A DNA stretch of 64,000 bases from Pocillopora verrucosa (GCF_036669915.1 NC_089320.1:15167590-15231589), one strand, 5' to 3'; shown: positions 21,544 through 33,612, counted from the first letter of the stretch. The notes: a model not told the origin generated them from the letters alone. Numbers and translations are program-made.

Positions 21544-24462
21544 TCACTTGACTGATTCAATCATTTTCTGATTCACTTCCGTCCTTGAACGAAGTTTCAA
21601 GTTCACTCCTCCCACCAATACTTCAGCTCTGAGAGCTGGTGGGTACTTTAGGTCATAGCAACTGCAAGTATATTTAGAACCAGGTAAGAAAAAGGGGGGT
21701 GAGTGGGGTAACTTTATAATGATCGATCTTTAACCAAGCGTCGTAAAATAAAGATAAAAATGTTCAATAGCAGCTCCAATCAACAACTGATTACAGCAAA
21801 GTATGGAGCCACGGAAAATGGGCGGGGTTGTGAATACAAGTGTCCAAGTCGCAATTGTGTTAGGTTTCCATGCGATTGGTTGAGGAGGAGGCGAAAGTTT
21901 TAAGTGACCAAGGTATAAGCCATGTAATCCACAATAACCTCTGTAACTCACCTGGACATTTATAGAACGCACTAGTGGTCAAGTATTAATTGTCGACGAT
22001 ACTGAATTATGATGTCAGTCAATAATTGATGAGCTATTCCAACATTCCACCAGAAGCATTTGTACCCCTTAGAGGAGACTCCTTTCAGTTTTGTATCAGT
22101 ACAGTAAGTACCCAATAGGATGGCTCATGTTTGCTTTTCGTCTTTCGGGATCTCACGTGTAGGAAGGAAGTGGCGGAGCATTTTTGAGATTTGGAGAAAT
22201 AGAGACTGCTCACAGTCTAAAAGAAGACAATTGAAAAAGTGTGCCGGCATGGCTCTTCATATCGCCTATTCTGGCAGTATGCAAGACGATCGTTACATAT
22301 GGACCACTAAAGCACATGGCTAATTTCTTCAACAAGTTTTGCGTAGCCTGGGTGGTAGAAAACTAAACCAGAACTGCCGGGCTAGGGTACGAATCCACAA
22401 GGAAAGTTTGGTGCATTTTTTTCCATTTCGCGACAAAGGTTAAGATCTCGATGTATTTGTCATTAAGTCTCCGTAAACACTCTAATTTGTTACTAACTGG
22501 ATAATCTTGTACTGACTTATTGCAATAAAGTTATGGAAGAAAACCTGGCAAAAAAAATCGAACAAATAACGATACCCTTCGCGATTTACTTTTCTCGCAA
22601 ATGGTCGCCTTTTTCCTATAACATTCCACAAATAGTTTCGGTGTTCATAGTTTGTTTCGGCTACATACCTTTTGCAATAAGAACCTCGGTTAGTTATGGC
22701 ACCACATTCGCAACACCTCCCGGTCTTGTTGCTGTAGCATCTAAACATGAAACGAATATTAAAAAAGTGACTTTGTTGCTCAAGGGAATTCGGGAAAAGT
22801 ACAAAAGTATCCACAAGATGGGCCTCTTGTCTCTCGAACAGACTATTTCACCTAACACAATATCAATCTCGTTCCCATGGTCCTGCGAGGGAAGAAGATA
22901 CATCATAGCGAAGGAGGATTTACTTACGGCTTCTTGTGACAGTTGTCGACCTCTTCCTCGCCATCACGTATTGGTTTCTTGCAGTATTCACACACCGGAA
23001 ATTGCCGCCCGTAACACCTTGAATAGAGAATTTTTATTCAAAATATCATCGATATGATATGCTACGCTCGCTATGTAAGACTCAACTAGAATTTCTGATA
23101 ATTGACAACTTTTGTTGATGTTAAGAAATTTTAGCTTGGTGTTTCCAAGAGTAATCAACTTTTGTTGAGGTTGAAAAATTTTAGCGTGGATTTCCAAGAA
23201 TTATCAATTTGTAATGGAGTTAACAAATTTTAGTTTGGATTTCCAAGAGTTATCAATTTTTGTTGACGTTGAGAAATTTTGGTTCAGCATTTCCAAGAAT
23301 TGTCAACTTTTGTTTGCTTTGAGAATTTTCGGTCTGGCAATACTTACAATACATTCAGTTCTCAAAATAAGTTACATCTACAAAGCAAATGCAAGGATTT
23401 TTGAAATAAAACTGATCACCACATTGCAGAATTATCCAGCTACACGCGGACATACGCTCATTCGTGTCATATTTGTATTGCGCAAGATTTCCAAGAATCA
23501 CACAATAATTTCCGTATTTGTAAACAATAAAAGGATTGCCTAAGCCTTTTATCTTTCTGATCTGAACTACTTGGAGAGTCAATACGAATTTTCAAGCCTT
23601 TACTTATTTTGTGGTCTCGTAATTCTTCTAGTGAAAGTGTTTTCGGTTTTGGAACAAGAATCTGTCATTAACATTGCCTTCCACCACTTCAACACTTTCG
23701 ATTAATGCTTGCATACAAATAACAACTTCTATCGTCGCAGTGATCTTCCTAGAAATGGAGATCTATCCATGCATAACGTACTAACAAAACACCGAATTTT
23801 CTCGGCGCAAACTTAAAATACAGGAAACAGAGTTTTAGCCGCTGTTTGTACACAAAATTTCGTTGTAAGTTTAGAAAAACCAAAACCAATTTATTCTTGG
23901 CAAAGAAGAACCGAACGAACAAACTTGTTCCAACCGCACCTCAAATTGGCCTAGTGGCTTTCAAAACGAAACTGATTTAAAAATAGATTTCTGGGAAAGA
24001 AAAGTACGAAAACATCAGCAATATTGATCCACATACAACTGAAATACAAAATAAAGTCTTTGAAAGTATTCTTGATTCAGTTTTATTGTTTCTAATCATG
24101 AAATGGTTCTAATAGAGTAATAATTCACAAGAAAATCCACCTCCTGAGAGCTGATTTCGAATCCCATAGTCGCCAGCGGATAAATATTGATCATGAAGCT
24201 AATAAGGTAGAAGAAAAGGTAAGGTAGTAGAAAAGGTTGCTTAGGTTTCTTGGATCGTTCGCAAAACAAGATGAATTGCGGTTTAAATACCTCGCTGATA
24301 GTGAACGTTATGAATATAACGAAGTTATTCAATTCTAGTAAATATCTTTTAAAATACCGCTCGAAGAAGGATAAAAGCAAAATGCACAAACCGTTCGCAG
24401 TAGTCTCCTTCGTTTGCCGTGTTTCCACACACCTTACAGGATTTTCCCCAAATTAAGGTCAT
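21544..24462 (-). CDS. Cysteine-unit zinc-knuckle-like protein, paralog C (4 exons)
   Basis: Third member. Exons 24392-24462, 22928-23017, 22669-22740 and 21544-21661 join in phase 2 to 116 residues. Exons 2 and 3 have the same lengths (90 and 72 nt) as in A and B. All paired cysteines are present, with unit 1 as C-x2-C-x9-C-x2-C. The N-terminus differs: about 18 extra bases interrupt the ancestral MGN start, and a new ATG in frame gives MTLIWGKSCKVCG, so the myristoylation motif of A and B is lost. The tail is shortest (38 residues after exon junction 3) and begins CYDLKYPPALR. Intron 1 carries an expanded minisatellite of about 58-bp units. Conserved splice phases, open frame and retained cysteines argue for a functional gene rather than a decayed copy, but expression was not checked. 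Confidence 0.6.
23085..23336. repeat. 58-bp minisatellite in intron 1 of paralog C
   Basis: About five units of the form GAATTGTCAACTTTTGTTGA, then a GAGAAATTTTGG-like part and ATTTCCAA. Copy A has a shorter, partly decayed version at about 3410-3500. It expanded only in copy C. Confidence 0.75.
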
Positions 24463-24659
24463 ACCGGATGATCTTAGAAGCCTAGGTTAACCAAAGCGCT
24501 TTAACTCTCGTATCAAACCAGTTCGAGCCGAAGTAAAACTTTCAGACGACGCCAACACCAGCCAACATTAGAAAATGAGTATGAGGTAGATTCGTACCCA
24601 GTCCTACGATTGAAAGGACGGACCTTCTTGAATTAAGGAATTATGCTTAAAGCCTTCGT

Positions 24660-26450
24660 AACCCCTGGGAAGATATGCAGGATACAAGTCTTTGAACGTC
24701 TAGAAGTATTCAAAATAAATGCTTTGACTTCTTTCTCCCTTTGACTGTTTGTTTTACCAACAGAGCTCCTTCAATAGTATGGGAGAAAGAGGACATTTCT
24801 TTTTTGCTCTCGCTTGGCCCACTTATCCTCTTATCGTTCACACACAAAGTTGTCTCCAATTAACCAGAACAACAATTTTTCCCTCACTATGACAATGTTG
24901 CCTTCACTAATAGCAGATTGAGGGGTCAAGTCTCTGCTGACGAAAATTGGAGCGACATTAACCTATGCTTTAGTTGTCACGTGATATTTGACCGTTAGTA
25001 ATGCTGATTATTGATATATAGGCACTTTTAATGGAAGTTGCAGTAGGGGTTAGAGACTTTTGCATTTGTTTAAACTGGAAAGTTACTGCTACGCCCTGGC
25101 TGTGGAATGAACAACAAATACAGAGTACACGTAAAGTGTGGCCAGGCGAAGTATGAAGAATTCCGAATACCTATAATACCCAACAAGCTCATGTATTTGC
25201 TGGTTGATCATCAACCAGAAGTATCTAATTGGCTATTGACTTTAATTTCCAGATTTTCGTTCAATGCACTTTATTTGAATATTTGAATGAACACTGATCG
25301 TCTAATTAGTTCTTTCCGTAACTGTTCGCAATTTTGCACTTATCTGGTTGTTCCTTTGAATTATCATCCGCCGCATGTCTGAGGAAAACTTTCAATTTGT
25401 ATAGATAATCACATGATTTCGAGTGCAATTGGGATAAATCAGCAATCAGCGCGAGTAAAAACCGGACCGGACAATTTGTAGTATTTGAAAGATTTACGAA
25501 AAGAATTATGTGATTATTTGTTAATAATAAACAAGGAAAAATCGGGCTCTTTTTCCTCTTCGGTTGTTTTTTTTTCGTCTCATGGCTCACTGGTTAGGCG
25601 GCTTGCCTTTGCCTTGTTGCTTGAGTAATCGGGCTTTTCCCTTTAGAACTTGCTTCAAGCTTTTAAACTCTCGCTCACGAGCGACCGAGCTTTGGTACTC
25701 TTTCTCTAATAGGTATCAGTCGACAGCAGTAACCATTACACGCAATTGCCAAGCTCGTAATCTTTCCCGTCTTTCTTACGAACTCTCGCCTAAAATCCCT
25801 CGAGAATTTGTTCAGGGCCTCCGTTTATACTTTTATAGTCGATTTTGAGAGCCTCAGACTTCCAGAGTCTTAGCTAGCTGTTTTTGCCGTGTTGGGCGTT
25901 TTTGTTCTTTTCATTCTCCCTAAAACTCTTAATTAAAACGTTGTTACTTTCTTCGAACCTATCTGCCATTTAATTTTGTTGTACTTTCGCCACTTACCTG
26001 TCAATCAATTTCATTTCAACTTTCTGCACCGTTAGGGAACAATTGGCTTGTTCTCGGTCAATAAGCATGCTGAAATTTTTGCATGTATATCATTAGAACG
26101 AAAACAAAGCAATTTAAACTTCGCCGTGGCAGCTTACCCTTTTCATGAATTTTATCATGTTACCCTGTTGTATGGACTGGGCTGTATGGCATTTTTTTTT
26201 CATGCATGCATTGCTAAGAAACTCTGGAAGCCATGAGGTCTCGCCTACCAATCCAACGCATTATCAACCTTACACCTCCCTAAAGCGTGGGAGATCCTCT
26301 AAGCCATGGGAGATCTTCCAAGCTGGGTTGTCGTCACCTTTGGTTTAATTTTATAATTTTTTAATTAAATTTGAAACTTTGAATCGACAAAATCCATCTG
26401 CACTGGACCGATCACAGGTTTTGTAAAAATTTTCTTTCATTTTAATTTTT
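24660..26450. other. No gene recognised
   Basis: Unique AT-rich sequence. Short frames exist on both strands, but none shows a domain, good splice context or similarity to other parts of the window. Confidence 0.4.
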
Positions 26451-26459
26451 TGCAAGCAG

Positions 26460-26626
26460 TAATGTGGGGGATTCTTACTGGTGGTCGAGCATACCAAGAA
26501 ATATTGGGCTTGCTTCAGATTTGATTCGTGTAAAACATGATGTCAAACTGCTGCCCAGATTTGACTTATCTTTGATGCGCACTGATCAAAATGATACCAA
26601 ACTTGTGAAACTTGTTCTGACTAAAG
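26460..26626 (+). CDS. Possible isolated coding exon
   Basis: The stretch lies between an acceptor (TTTTTTGCAAGCAG) and a donor (AAAG then GTAATG), with length 167 nt and one open frame starting NVGDSYWWSSIPRNIGLASD. Its mixed composition with Trp, Pro and charged residues looks more protein-like than its surroundings. No family is recognised, and I could not join it in phase to a neighbouring exon; the next candidate at 27070 needs a different phase. Treat as tentative. Confidence 0.25.
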
Positions 26627-27069
26627 GTAATGTCATATATGCCCATATTTTTCACACTCCATATGATACGGATTAGCATTTCATTCCAGTTGTCTAAGTA
26701 GATTCGTCGCCTGATAAAGTTTGATTTCTGAAATAACGAAAGTAATAGTAAAAAAACGGAATTTAGTTACACAAAAGGTAAATATGTTTTCATAATTGTT
26801 TGAGTTAAATTAAAAACTAAAGATTGAAATCGGAATCGTTCAAAATGACCTGGGACGAATATTCCTTATACGGAATCAAGCTCCTAAAAGAGCGGGAAAA
26901 TTTTGCCGCGAGGTTCCATCTCGAGGTGCTATGAGCGACTCGACATCCAAGGATTTTGCCATATAAGAAGGCAATAAATGTAGTTTACAAATTTAAATAG
27001 TTGAGAAACATTCGAACTTAGTCTAGTTCATCTGCAAAACAAGAAGCTAGGTCAATGTGTAATATACAG

Positions 27070-27215
27070 TCTGAACACAAGACGAACCCGCGAACAGGCC
27101 CTAGAAGGCGCAACACAACTGTGCGGAAGTTTTCGAAAACTTGTCGCCAAAGCAAGACATGACAAGATAAACAAGGCTATAAACCAAAAGAAAAAGAAAA
27201 AGAGAGGGTTCCGAG
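27070..27215 (+). CDS. Possible isolated basic exon
   Basis: Bounded by an AATATACAG acceptor and a GAG/GTAAGTAAA donor; 146 nt with one open frame. The product would be very basic, ending in a Lys-rich run (INQKKKKKRGFRG). No family is recognised. A weak candidate that may only be chance splice signals. Confidence 0.2.
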
Positions 27216-27219
27216 GTAA

Positions 27220-28120
27220 GTAAATGTCCTAAAACTATATTCATTCTTTGGCAAATACTTATTTTTCTCAGGAAAAGATCAAAATAATTCAATGTGAAAC
27301 ACATATACTTACTTGGCAATTAGAATGAAGGCTTTCTAGCGTTTGAAATAATAGCCTGTCTTCAATGAGAAATAATTCTGCTTAATTATTGTATTCAGTC
27401 CTTATGATGCCTTTTTAATTGCCTAAATGTCAGAAAATACGCAGGCAAGTCAGAGAAAACAATGTTTCTGACGTTATTCGCAGTCTTATACCTGGTAAAT
27501 TATTTGTTTCTCAACTGGAGAGCCCGCGGTTATACTTTACATTAGAATCTAAGCTAAAGCAGTTTGAAATATCTACCTCTATGTTCTACTTTTGACTCCC
27601 AACTTTCTTCCTCATGACAAACTAGATAAATGTAACACTGTTGATATCCTAAATCCTAATAATGTCCATAAACGCTATTTGTGGAGAGCTTTCAATATAT
27701 AGGAAAGAAGTGACATCATAATCAGCTTTCAGCTTTGCCTTTCATGTTTCGAAACACAAAACGTACAAACCGATAATTTATGCTTCTTTTGCTTCGCAGC
27801 TTTAGCATTTACAAACTATGCTATTTTCATAAACTTATCTAAAGGGAAAAGCACTTTCATCGCAGCACTGTGATGAATAATGTATACTCTTGTCGCTAGT
27901 TAGGTTTGAAATAAAATTTTGTCAGTGACGCAAAAGGAAATACAACAGAAATTCATATTTTCAGGTAAACTTCCTTTTTTTCCAGGGCAGAGTGTTTTTT
28001 TTCTGTTAAATCGAGCTAAACGTTCTTTTCCTTTCAAGAAGGAAACCTCTCGAGTTTTTGTGATTCATTCATTTCCTATTTTCTCAGCCCAGGTTTTTTC
28101 TTCTGTCTGATTGGTTTTAA
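27220..28120. other. No gene recognised
   Basis: AT-rich, with short frames only. Confidence 0.4.
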
Positions 28121-28129
28121 TTTTTCAGT

Positions 28130-29660
28130 TTGCTCTGCTTCATTTCTTATTTTTCCACGTGTCAATTAAGTTTTCTCTATCAAGGTAATTTACTTCCCTG
28201 TTTTTGCTTTTATAATCCATTAATCGTGTGTTATCACTGTAGTCCGCCCTACTTTTTCCTGGACACTGCCCTTCCCCTTTTTTTTTGTGCAGGTTCTCTT
28301 AAAACTTTTGATTGTTTTCCACCCCATGTAGTTTTTTAGATTAATTTCCCCATATTTTTTGTTATTGCTCTTATGAAACAACAGCAATTTTAAGTTTGAT
28401 CTGCGCACTTTTCTTTTCAACTTTTACAAGTTTCCTCCGCCAATGTTTTACAGTTTTTTTTCCATTTCCTCGTTTTTGTTTTTGGTTTGATTCACCTTCA
28501 CTATTTCCTACCCACTGATCTTTCCTTTATGTTTTCGCTTTTTTGTCTAATTCTGCTGGTTCACTTTTCTTTGCCAAGATTTTTTTTTCCTTTCATGTCA
28601 TTATTTCCTGTTATTTGTTTTATTAGTCCGCCCACAGTTTTATTTGAAAAATAGTCTGCTTACAGTTTCATTTGTTTCCTCAAAAAATCAACAGAAGCGG
28701 AAATTTTCAAGCAAACTATCTCAAAAAAAAAAATCAAGCAAAACCTAACATTACTACATTTCTTATAAAGTATATGGAAATTTACACATATTTTCCAACG
28801 TTTCTGTTACCGTAAAATGAAATCAGTGAGAATACACAGATATCCCTATGTTATTTTACTGCTTTGTCGTTTTCCTTTGTCATTTAGGAAAGGTATTAGT
28901 TGAAAATTTCGATAAAAAGCCTACATGAAGATTGCAACCAAGCTGCCGTTACTGGGTCTAAAATCTTCCTTATAGATATCCAACAAAAGTCCGTTCTCTA
29001 GGCAAGAGTTGGAATCAGTTTTGTTAGGTCCGTGAAGATATTTGTCTGTGCCATTTCAAAATCACTTACATCCATCGAAATTAAATAATGTTTAGAGAAA
29101 CATGTAACTCATGTATTTTCCACAGAAATTTTCCTTCGGCGACGATTTCTTGGCTGGAATCCGAGACTCTGCTGTAATGGTTGCTCGAAACCGCATGTGT
29201 ATCTGCTCAAGTTTGCAAACTAGAAAATTATTTTTGCTTGAAATTTTTTTGTGCTGCTCTTAGGTTACCATTTAGAAAATACTGCTCTCTATCTTTTGTG
29301 AACCGCTGCCATTATTACAAAGGTGGAAGGTGATCGTTGACGACCTTGTCGGCCGAGTACTGCATGTATCGACAAATGGAGCCGAACTGGATCATAAGTG
29401 CATTGATCCCTTGAACGATCAAAGAGCGTACTTCAACACCACAGCCATATTTGAGAAGGATATTGTTCTTCTCAAAGATATCTCCCATTTTAAGTTGTAC
29501 TCCGTTTCAATTGCGAGCGATTTGGCAGCAGTTAGACAATTCCATTGACACATGCAGATCTTCAGACGTTGACCTTAAAATTTGTTTGAGCGAATCTTCT
29601 TTCAATTGTTATTTAGAATCCGAGTGCTTTTCATCATTGGACCTTCTCCAACCTTGTTCC
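28130..29660. repeat. Receptor-flank duplication, copy 1
   Basis: Similar along its length to 31750-33200 in the same orientation. The shared parts include a T-rich block, the ATATCCAACAAAAGTCC block, and a decayed receptor tail at the right end. The two copies bracket the intact receptor at 29700-31169. Confidence 0.75.
29335..29660 (-). pseudogene. Decayed GPCR C-terminal tail
   Basis: On the minus strand this matches the tail-coding part of the intact receptor (about 29910-30140), for example the ATCC(C/A)(T/C)(T/A)(G/A)AACGA and CACAGC(C/T)A segments. Stops and indels break the frame. It starts 40 bp beyond the stop codon of the intact gene, so it is a remnant of a neighbouring duplicate. 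Confidence 0.6.
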
Positions 29661-29699
29661 GCGGGACGACCTGAGAGTGGATTCAAAATCCATAGCCGT

Positions 29700-31169
29700 T
29701 TAAGGAAAGGATGCTCTTCTTCCCAGAGGGGTAAATTTTTCTATTATTCTGTAATCCGTTTTAGGAGTAGAAAAGTCTTGTGTGTCTCGGCGGCCGCTGG
29801 CTAATTCAGATGATACACTAATATTTCGCTGAGACTTTGATCTTGGAATTTTTCTCCACCAGAAATCGTTTAGCGTTGATTTAGGATCACTGTGCTTTGC
29901 ATTTCCAGGTTGATCGTTGACTGTTATTGTTGTTGTCACGGGGGCTGGGCAAGGTAGTTTTTCACTTTGTGGATCACTTTCCCAACGCCGTGCACCTCTT
30001 ACATCAAGGGATGGAGCTGACATATGTCTTGACAATCTCGATCCACTAAACGAAACGAGATCGAAATCGACTAAAACCACAGCTACATCAGGAAAGGATG
30101 CCGTTTTTCTTAAAGGATTAGGATCTTTTTCTTTCATTTTGTACTTAAATTCATATTCTTGCGAACGAAACCGTTTCTTTCGTCTAACAAATCTCAAGAC
30201 ACCAGTGGCTTGATTGGCTTCTGGTTTCTCAAATCGTAGCAGCTCTAGAATGGTTTTTCGAAAGCTGCGGTCCCTGTAGCAGTATATTAATGGATTTGCT
30301 AGAGAGTTTAATTGCATGACTGTCTCAATCAGTCGAAAGACCGAGCCTTTCCGAATGGCCTCGAAATAGGGTCCCAAAATCATACCCGCTACTGGTAGCA
30401 GAAACGTAAAAATTATTGTCCCAGTTATAATACCAGTTGTCTTGGCAACTTTTGAGTTCAGCTTCGCTCTAACAAGAATGCTCACTTGACAATTTTGGCT
30501 CATTTCTACTTTTCGTTTTCGTAATATTAAGTAAGCCCTAGTGTAAAAACACACGATAAGAATTACGGCAGCTCCCCAGAAAATACCTGGAATTATAGCT
30601 AATTTTTCAAATCCCTCGACATCCACACCAGCAGCTGTTACGATGCAGCGTGTGGCTACGATTACAGCAGGCAGCCAAGCGAGTATCGTAAGTTTCTTCA
30701 CGCGTTGTCGCGTCACCATTACTTTGTATTCCCTCCATTTTACGATTGCCACGTACCTTTCCCAAGCGATGACTGTCAGGTGAGACAAAGTGGTCCAAGA
30801 TGCACAATACATCACCGTTAGACCCACGAAGTCTAATACGCAGACATTGTCAAGGAAGGTCTGATGAGCAATTAACAAATCAACAGCCGCAGCAAGTGGC
30901 ATGGCTACAGCACCGACTAGTACGTCTACAACAGCCATACTGCACAGCAGAAGGGTCGACGCTCTTTGTAATTGTTTCCTCGTTAATACGGCTGCAATCT
31001 CTAGCACGTTCAGAAGGACGATAACGGGAGAGAAAAAAACTGTGATACCAAACACTACCCAAGGAAATGTGGTTTCGCCGAATTCCCAGGAAAAGCTTGG
31101 ATAGTACCAACAAGAAAACACCGAGCTCTTGCTGGCGTTGTTGACAATTTCTGAATCATTTAGATTCAT
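29700..31169 (-). CDS. Class A (rhodopsin-like) G-protein-coupled receptor, intronless
   Basis: Single-exon receptor of 489 residues, expected at the plasma membrane. Seven hydrophobic segments are visible: TM1 about 36-62 (N54), TM2 71-99 (D82), TM3 110-141 (C110, then ERY 137-139 instead of DRY), TM4 160-180 (W165), TM5 190-215, TM6 243-267 (FTFLLP, without the usual CWxP), TM7 281-298 with N292-P-L-I-Y296. N-glycosylation motifs occur at residues 4 and 11. The C-terminal tail is long (about 185 residues), rich in Ser, Arg and Lys, and ends in RRASFP. The second extracellular loop has no cysteine to pair with C110. Intronless orphan class A receptors are common in anthozoans; the ligand is unknown. 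Duplicated, decayed tails lie on both sides. Confidence 0.88.
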   Translation of the reverse strand: MNLNDSEIVNNASKSSVFSCWYYPSFSWEFGETTFPWVVFGITVFFSPVIVLLNVLEIAAVLTRKQLQRASTLLLCSMAVVDVLVGAVAMPLAAAVDLLIAHQTFLDNVCVLDFVGLTVMYCASWTTLSHLTVIAWERYVAIVKWREYKVMVTRQRVKKLTILAWLPAVIVATRCIVTAAGVDVEGFEKLAIIPGIFWGAAVILIVCFYTRAYLILRKRKVEMSQNCQVSILVRAKLNSKVAKTTGIITGTIIFTFLLPVAGMILGPYFEAIRKGSVFRLIETVMQLNSLANPLIYCYRDRSFRKTILELLRFEKPEANQATGVLRFVRRKKRFRSQEYEFKYKMKEKDPNPLRKTASFPDVAVVLVDFDLVSFSGSRLSRHMSAPSLDVRGARRWESDPQSEKLPCPAPVTTTITVNDQPGNAKHSDPKSTLNDFWWRKIPRSKSQRNISVSSELASGRRDTQDFSTPKTDYRIIEKFTPLGRRASFP

Positions 31170-31749
31170 GATGCAAGAAAGAACGTTTTGCAGATCTCTT
31201 TTGTGAGTTTCGAGCGAAGAAATTGAGAACGAGGCCTTTCCGATCGTTTCTTTACCGTTAGTTAAGGCAGTTCTAAAGAAATTGCGCTATTCGGCTACCT
31301 CGCGGTTTGACTGTGTAGCAAGTTTCTTCCCCTACTTAGATGTCAGGTAGAAGAAACAAAAGAGCTCGATGCCATCAAGAATGTTTTCCGAACGAGTGTG
31401 AAAAGAAGAATAATCTAGCAAAGGAAGTACATTTTTATTCCTCTTAATGATTTCAAGGGTTTTCAAATAGATGTAAATGATTGGCTGATATGGAAATGTG
31501 TTTTCCTCAACCATTCACTCAAGTCCTGATCTAATTCAAATCCTCCTCGACCAAACAAGAAACTGACCCAATCATTTTAAAAGTGTTACTCTTTATTTTC
31601 TTTTATAACGACATACAGAGGCTCTTCATTCGGCAATGAAAATCTGTTTTTTCAAAAGCACCAGTGGGTTTAAAGGGAACACGTCTAAGTACTCCAAAAT
31701 TACATACGAAAAGAATTACTCGTGTCAGGCAGCCGATTTGCAGATTTTG

Positions 31750-33200
31750 AAGACCACCTGCCAGCCTGCTCTTCCCTGTTGTTGTTTTTCTTTTGTTTTT
31801 CTTTTTTGTGCAGCTTCTCCTGCCAACTTTTGATTGTTTCCACTCCATGTTGTTTTTTTTTTCATTCATCTTATTTTTCCAAATGTTTTTAGGATTACTT
31901 TCCCAAAACTTTATATTTTTGCTCTTATAAAACAAAAAAAAGTTAAATTTTGATCTGCGCACTTTTTTCAATTTCGATCCAATCGTCTGTTAAGTTTCCT
32001 TCGCCAATGTTTTACAGCTTTTTCCCGCTTCTCCGTTTTTGTTTTGATCCACCCTCACTACATCCTGCTCACGGATATTTCCTTTTTATGTCTTTGTTTT
32101 TGTTAATTGTCTCTAATTCTGCTGCTTCACTTTTCTTCGTCAAGTTTTTTTTTCTTCCATATCATTATCTCATATTATTTATTTGATTAGTCCGCCCACA
32201 GTTTTATTTGTCCCCTCAGAAAAGAAAAGCACTAATTTTAAAGCAAACCATCTCGAGGGAAATCAGGTAAAACTTGAACATAACTGCATTTTATGTATAT
32301 GGAAAGTGACAGATTTTTCGACGTTTTCGTTGACGTAAGAAGAGAACAGTAAGAGCACACAAATATTCCCCTGTTGTCTTATTACTGTGCCGTTTTCCTT
32401 TATTCCTTAAGTTATGTAAAACTTTCGATAAAACGTGACTCTAAATGAAGATTACCGCTAAACTGTCACTAATATAAACTGGGTCTAAAATCGTTTTTGG
32501 ATAGATATCCAACAAAAGTCCATTCTCTAAGTAAACGACTTGGAATCAGTATCGTTAAGTCCATGAAGAAAATTAATCTGTACTATTTCAAAGGCAGCTT
32601 GTATCAATAGAAATTAAGCAATGTCCAGAGGAACATGTACCTCATGTCTTCCCACGCAGAAATTTTTCTTAATGTCCCTTCGGCGACGATTTATTGACTG
32701 GAACCCGCGACTCTGCTGTATTAGTTACTCGAAACCACGTATCACGATCTGCAGAAGTTGGTAAATTAGTAAAATTTTTGAGACTTTGGGTTTGAAATAT
32801 TTTGGAGCTAAAATTTTTTTTTGGTCTTTATCTTTCGTTAACCGCAGCCATAATTACAGAAGTCGGTGGTTATCGTTGTCGACCTTGTCGGCCAAGTATT
32901 GCTAGTATCGACCAATGGAGCCAAATGTGCCTTGCTCCCTTTAACTATTAAAGAGCGTACTTCAACACCGCAGCCATATCGGGAAAGGATGTTGTTCTTC
33001 TCAGATAAATATCTCCATCTTTTATTTTGTACTTTGTTTTGAGTATTGAAAGGCCAGGTGTGTCTTAGCAGCAGTCGGTCAATCGCATTAACCTATACAG
33101 GTTAAACTTGAAATTTGCTTGAGCGGGCTATCTTTACTCTTTAATTTAGATGATCGTTGCCTTTCAGTCATCTTTGGGACTTGGCTAAAGAAGTCGTCAC
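31750..33200. repeat. Receptor-flank duplication, copy 2
   Basis: Partner of 28130-29660, in the same orientation and with the same order of blocks. Confidence 0.75.
32870..33200 (-). pseudogene. Second decayed GPCR C-terminal tail
   Basis: Matches 29335-29660 and, more weakly, the intact tail-coding region. The shared CACCGCAGCCATAT and GGAAAGGATGTTGTTCTTCT segments are clear. The frame is broken. The membrane-spanning part of this copy is missing. Confidence 0.55.
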
Positions 33201-33509
33201 GCGCAAGAGTCTGCTTTAGAGTGTTGAAAGAGTAGAGTCATTCCTTCTTTAAAACGTTCTTACATATTTAAACTTAATGAGCGTAGGATTTCTGAGATAT
33301 GATGTGAGCAACATGCCGTTCAATTAAGCAGTTTTTTTCATGCGTCGGCGTGCGTGTCAATTAAACACTCTCAAATTAACCACTGCTACTTGAGTCCAAC
33401 CCAGAAAACCAAATTGTGTCTGTTCACTTTTTTTTTGCATTTTGCTCTTATTATCTAAAGGTGTCTGTCATGTTGCTCTCCAAATGCTGTGTGATTATTG
33501 GATGAGGCT

Positions 33510-33612
33510 GATCATGATACCATGAATTATCAAACTGAGGTCTAAGGTATCTGTAGAACCCGAAGGTGAGGCAAATGACACAGATACAAGGTTAGATAAT
33601 TCGTGATATCAT
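33510..33612. repeat. Short foldback element
   Basis: The left arm TGATACCATGAATTATC and right arm GATAATTCGTGATATCA are inverted with two mismatches, and an inner pair TATCTGT/ACAGATA is nested. Total is about 100 bp, resembling a small MITE. Confidence 0.5.

Larger units (their letters stand above)
21175..24655. repeat. Large duplicated segment, copy C
   Basis: Copy C of the segment. It starts at the block matching about 520 in copy A and ends after AATTATGCTTA near 24650. It lacks the first 300 bp seen in A and B. Confidence 0.68.
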
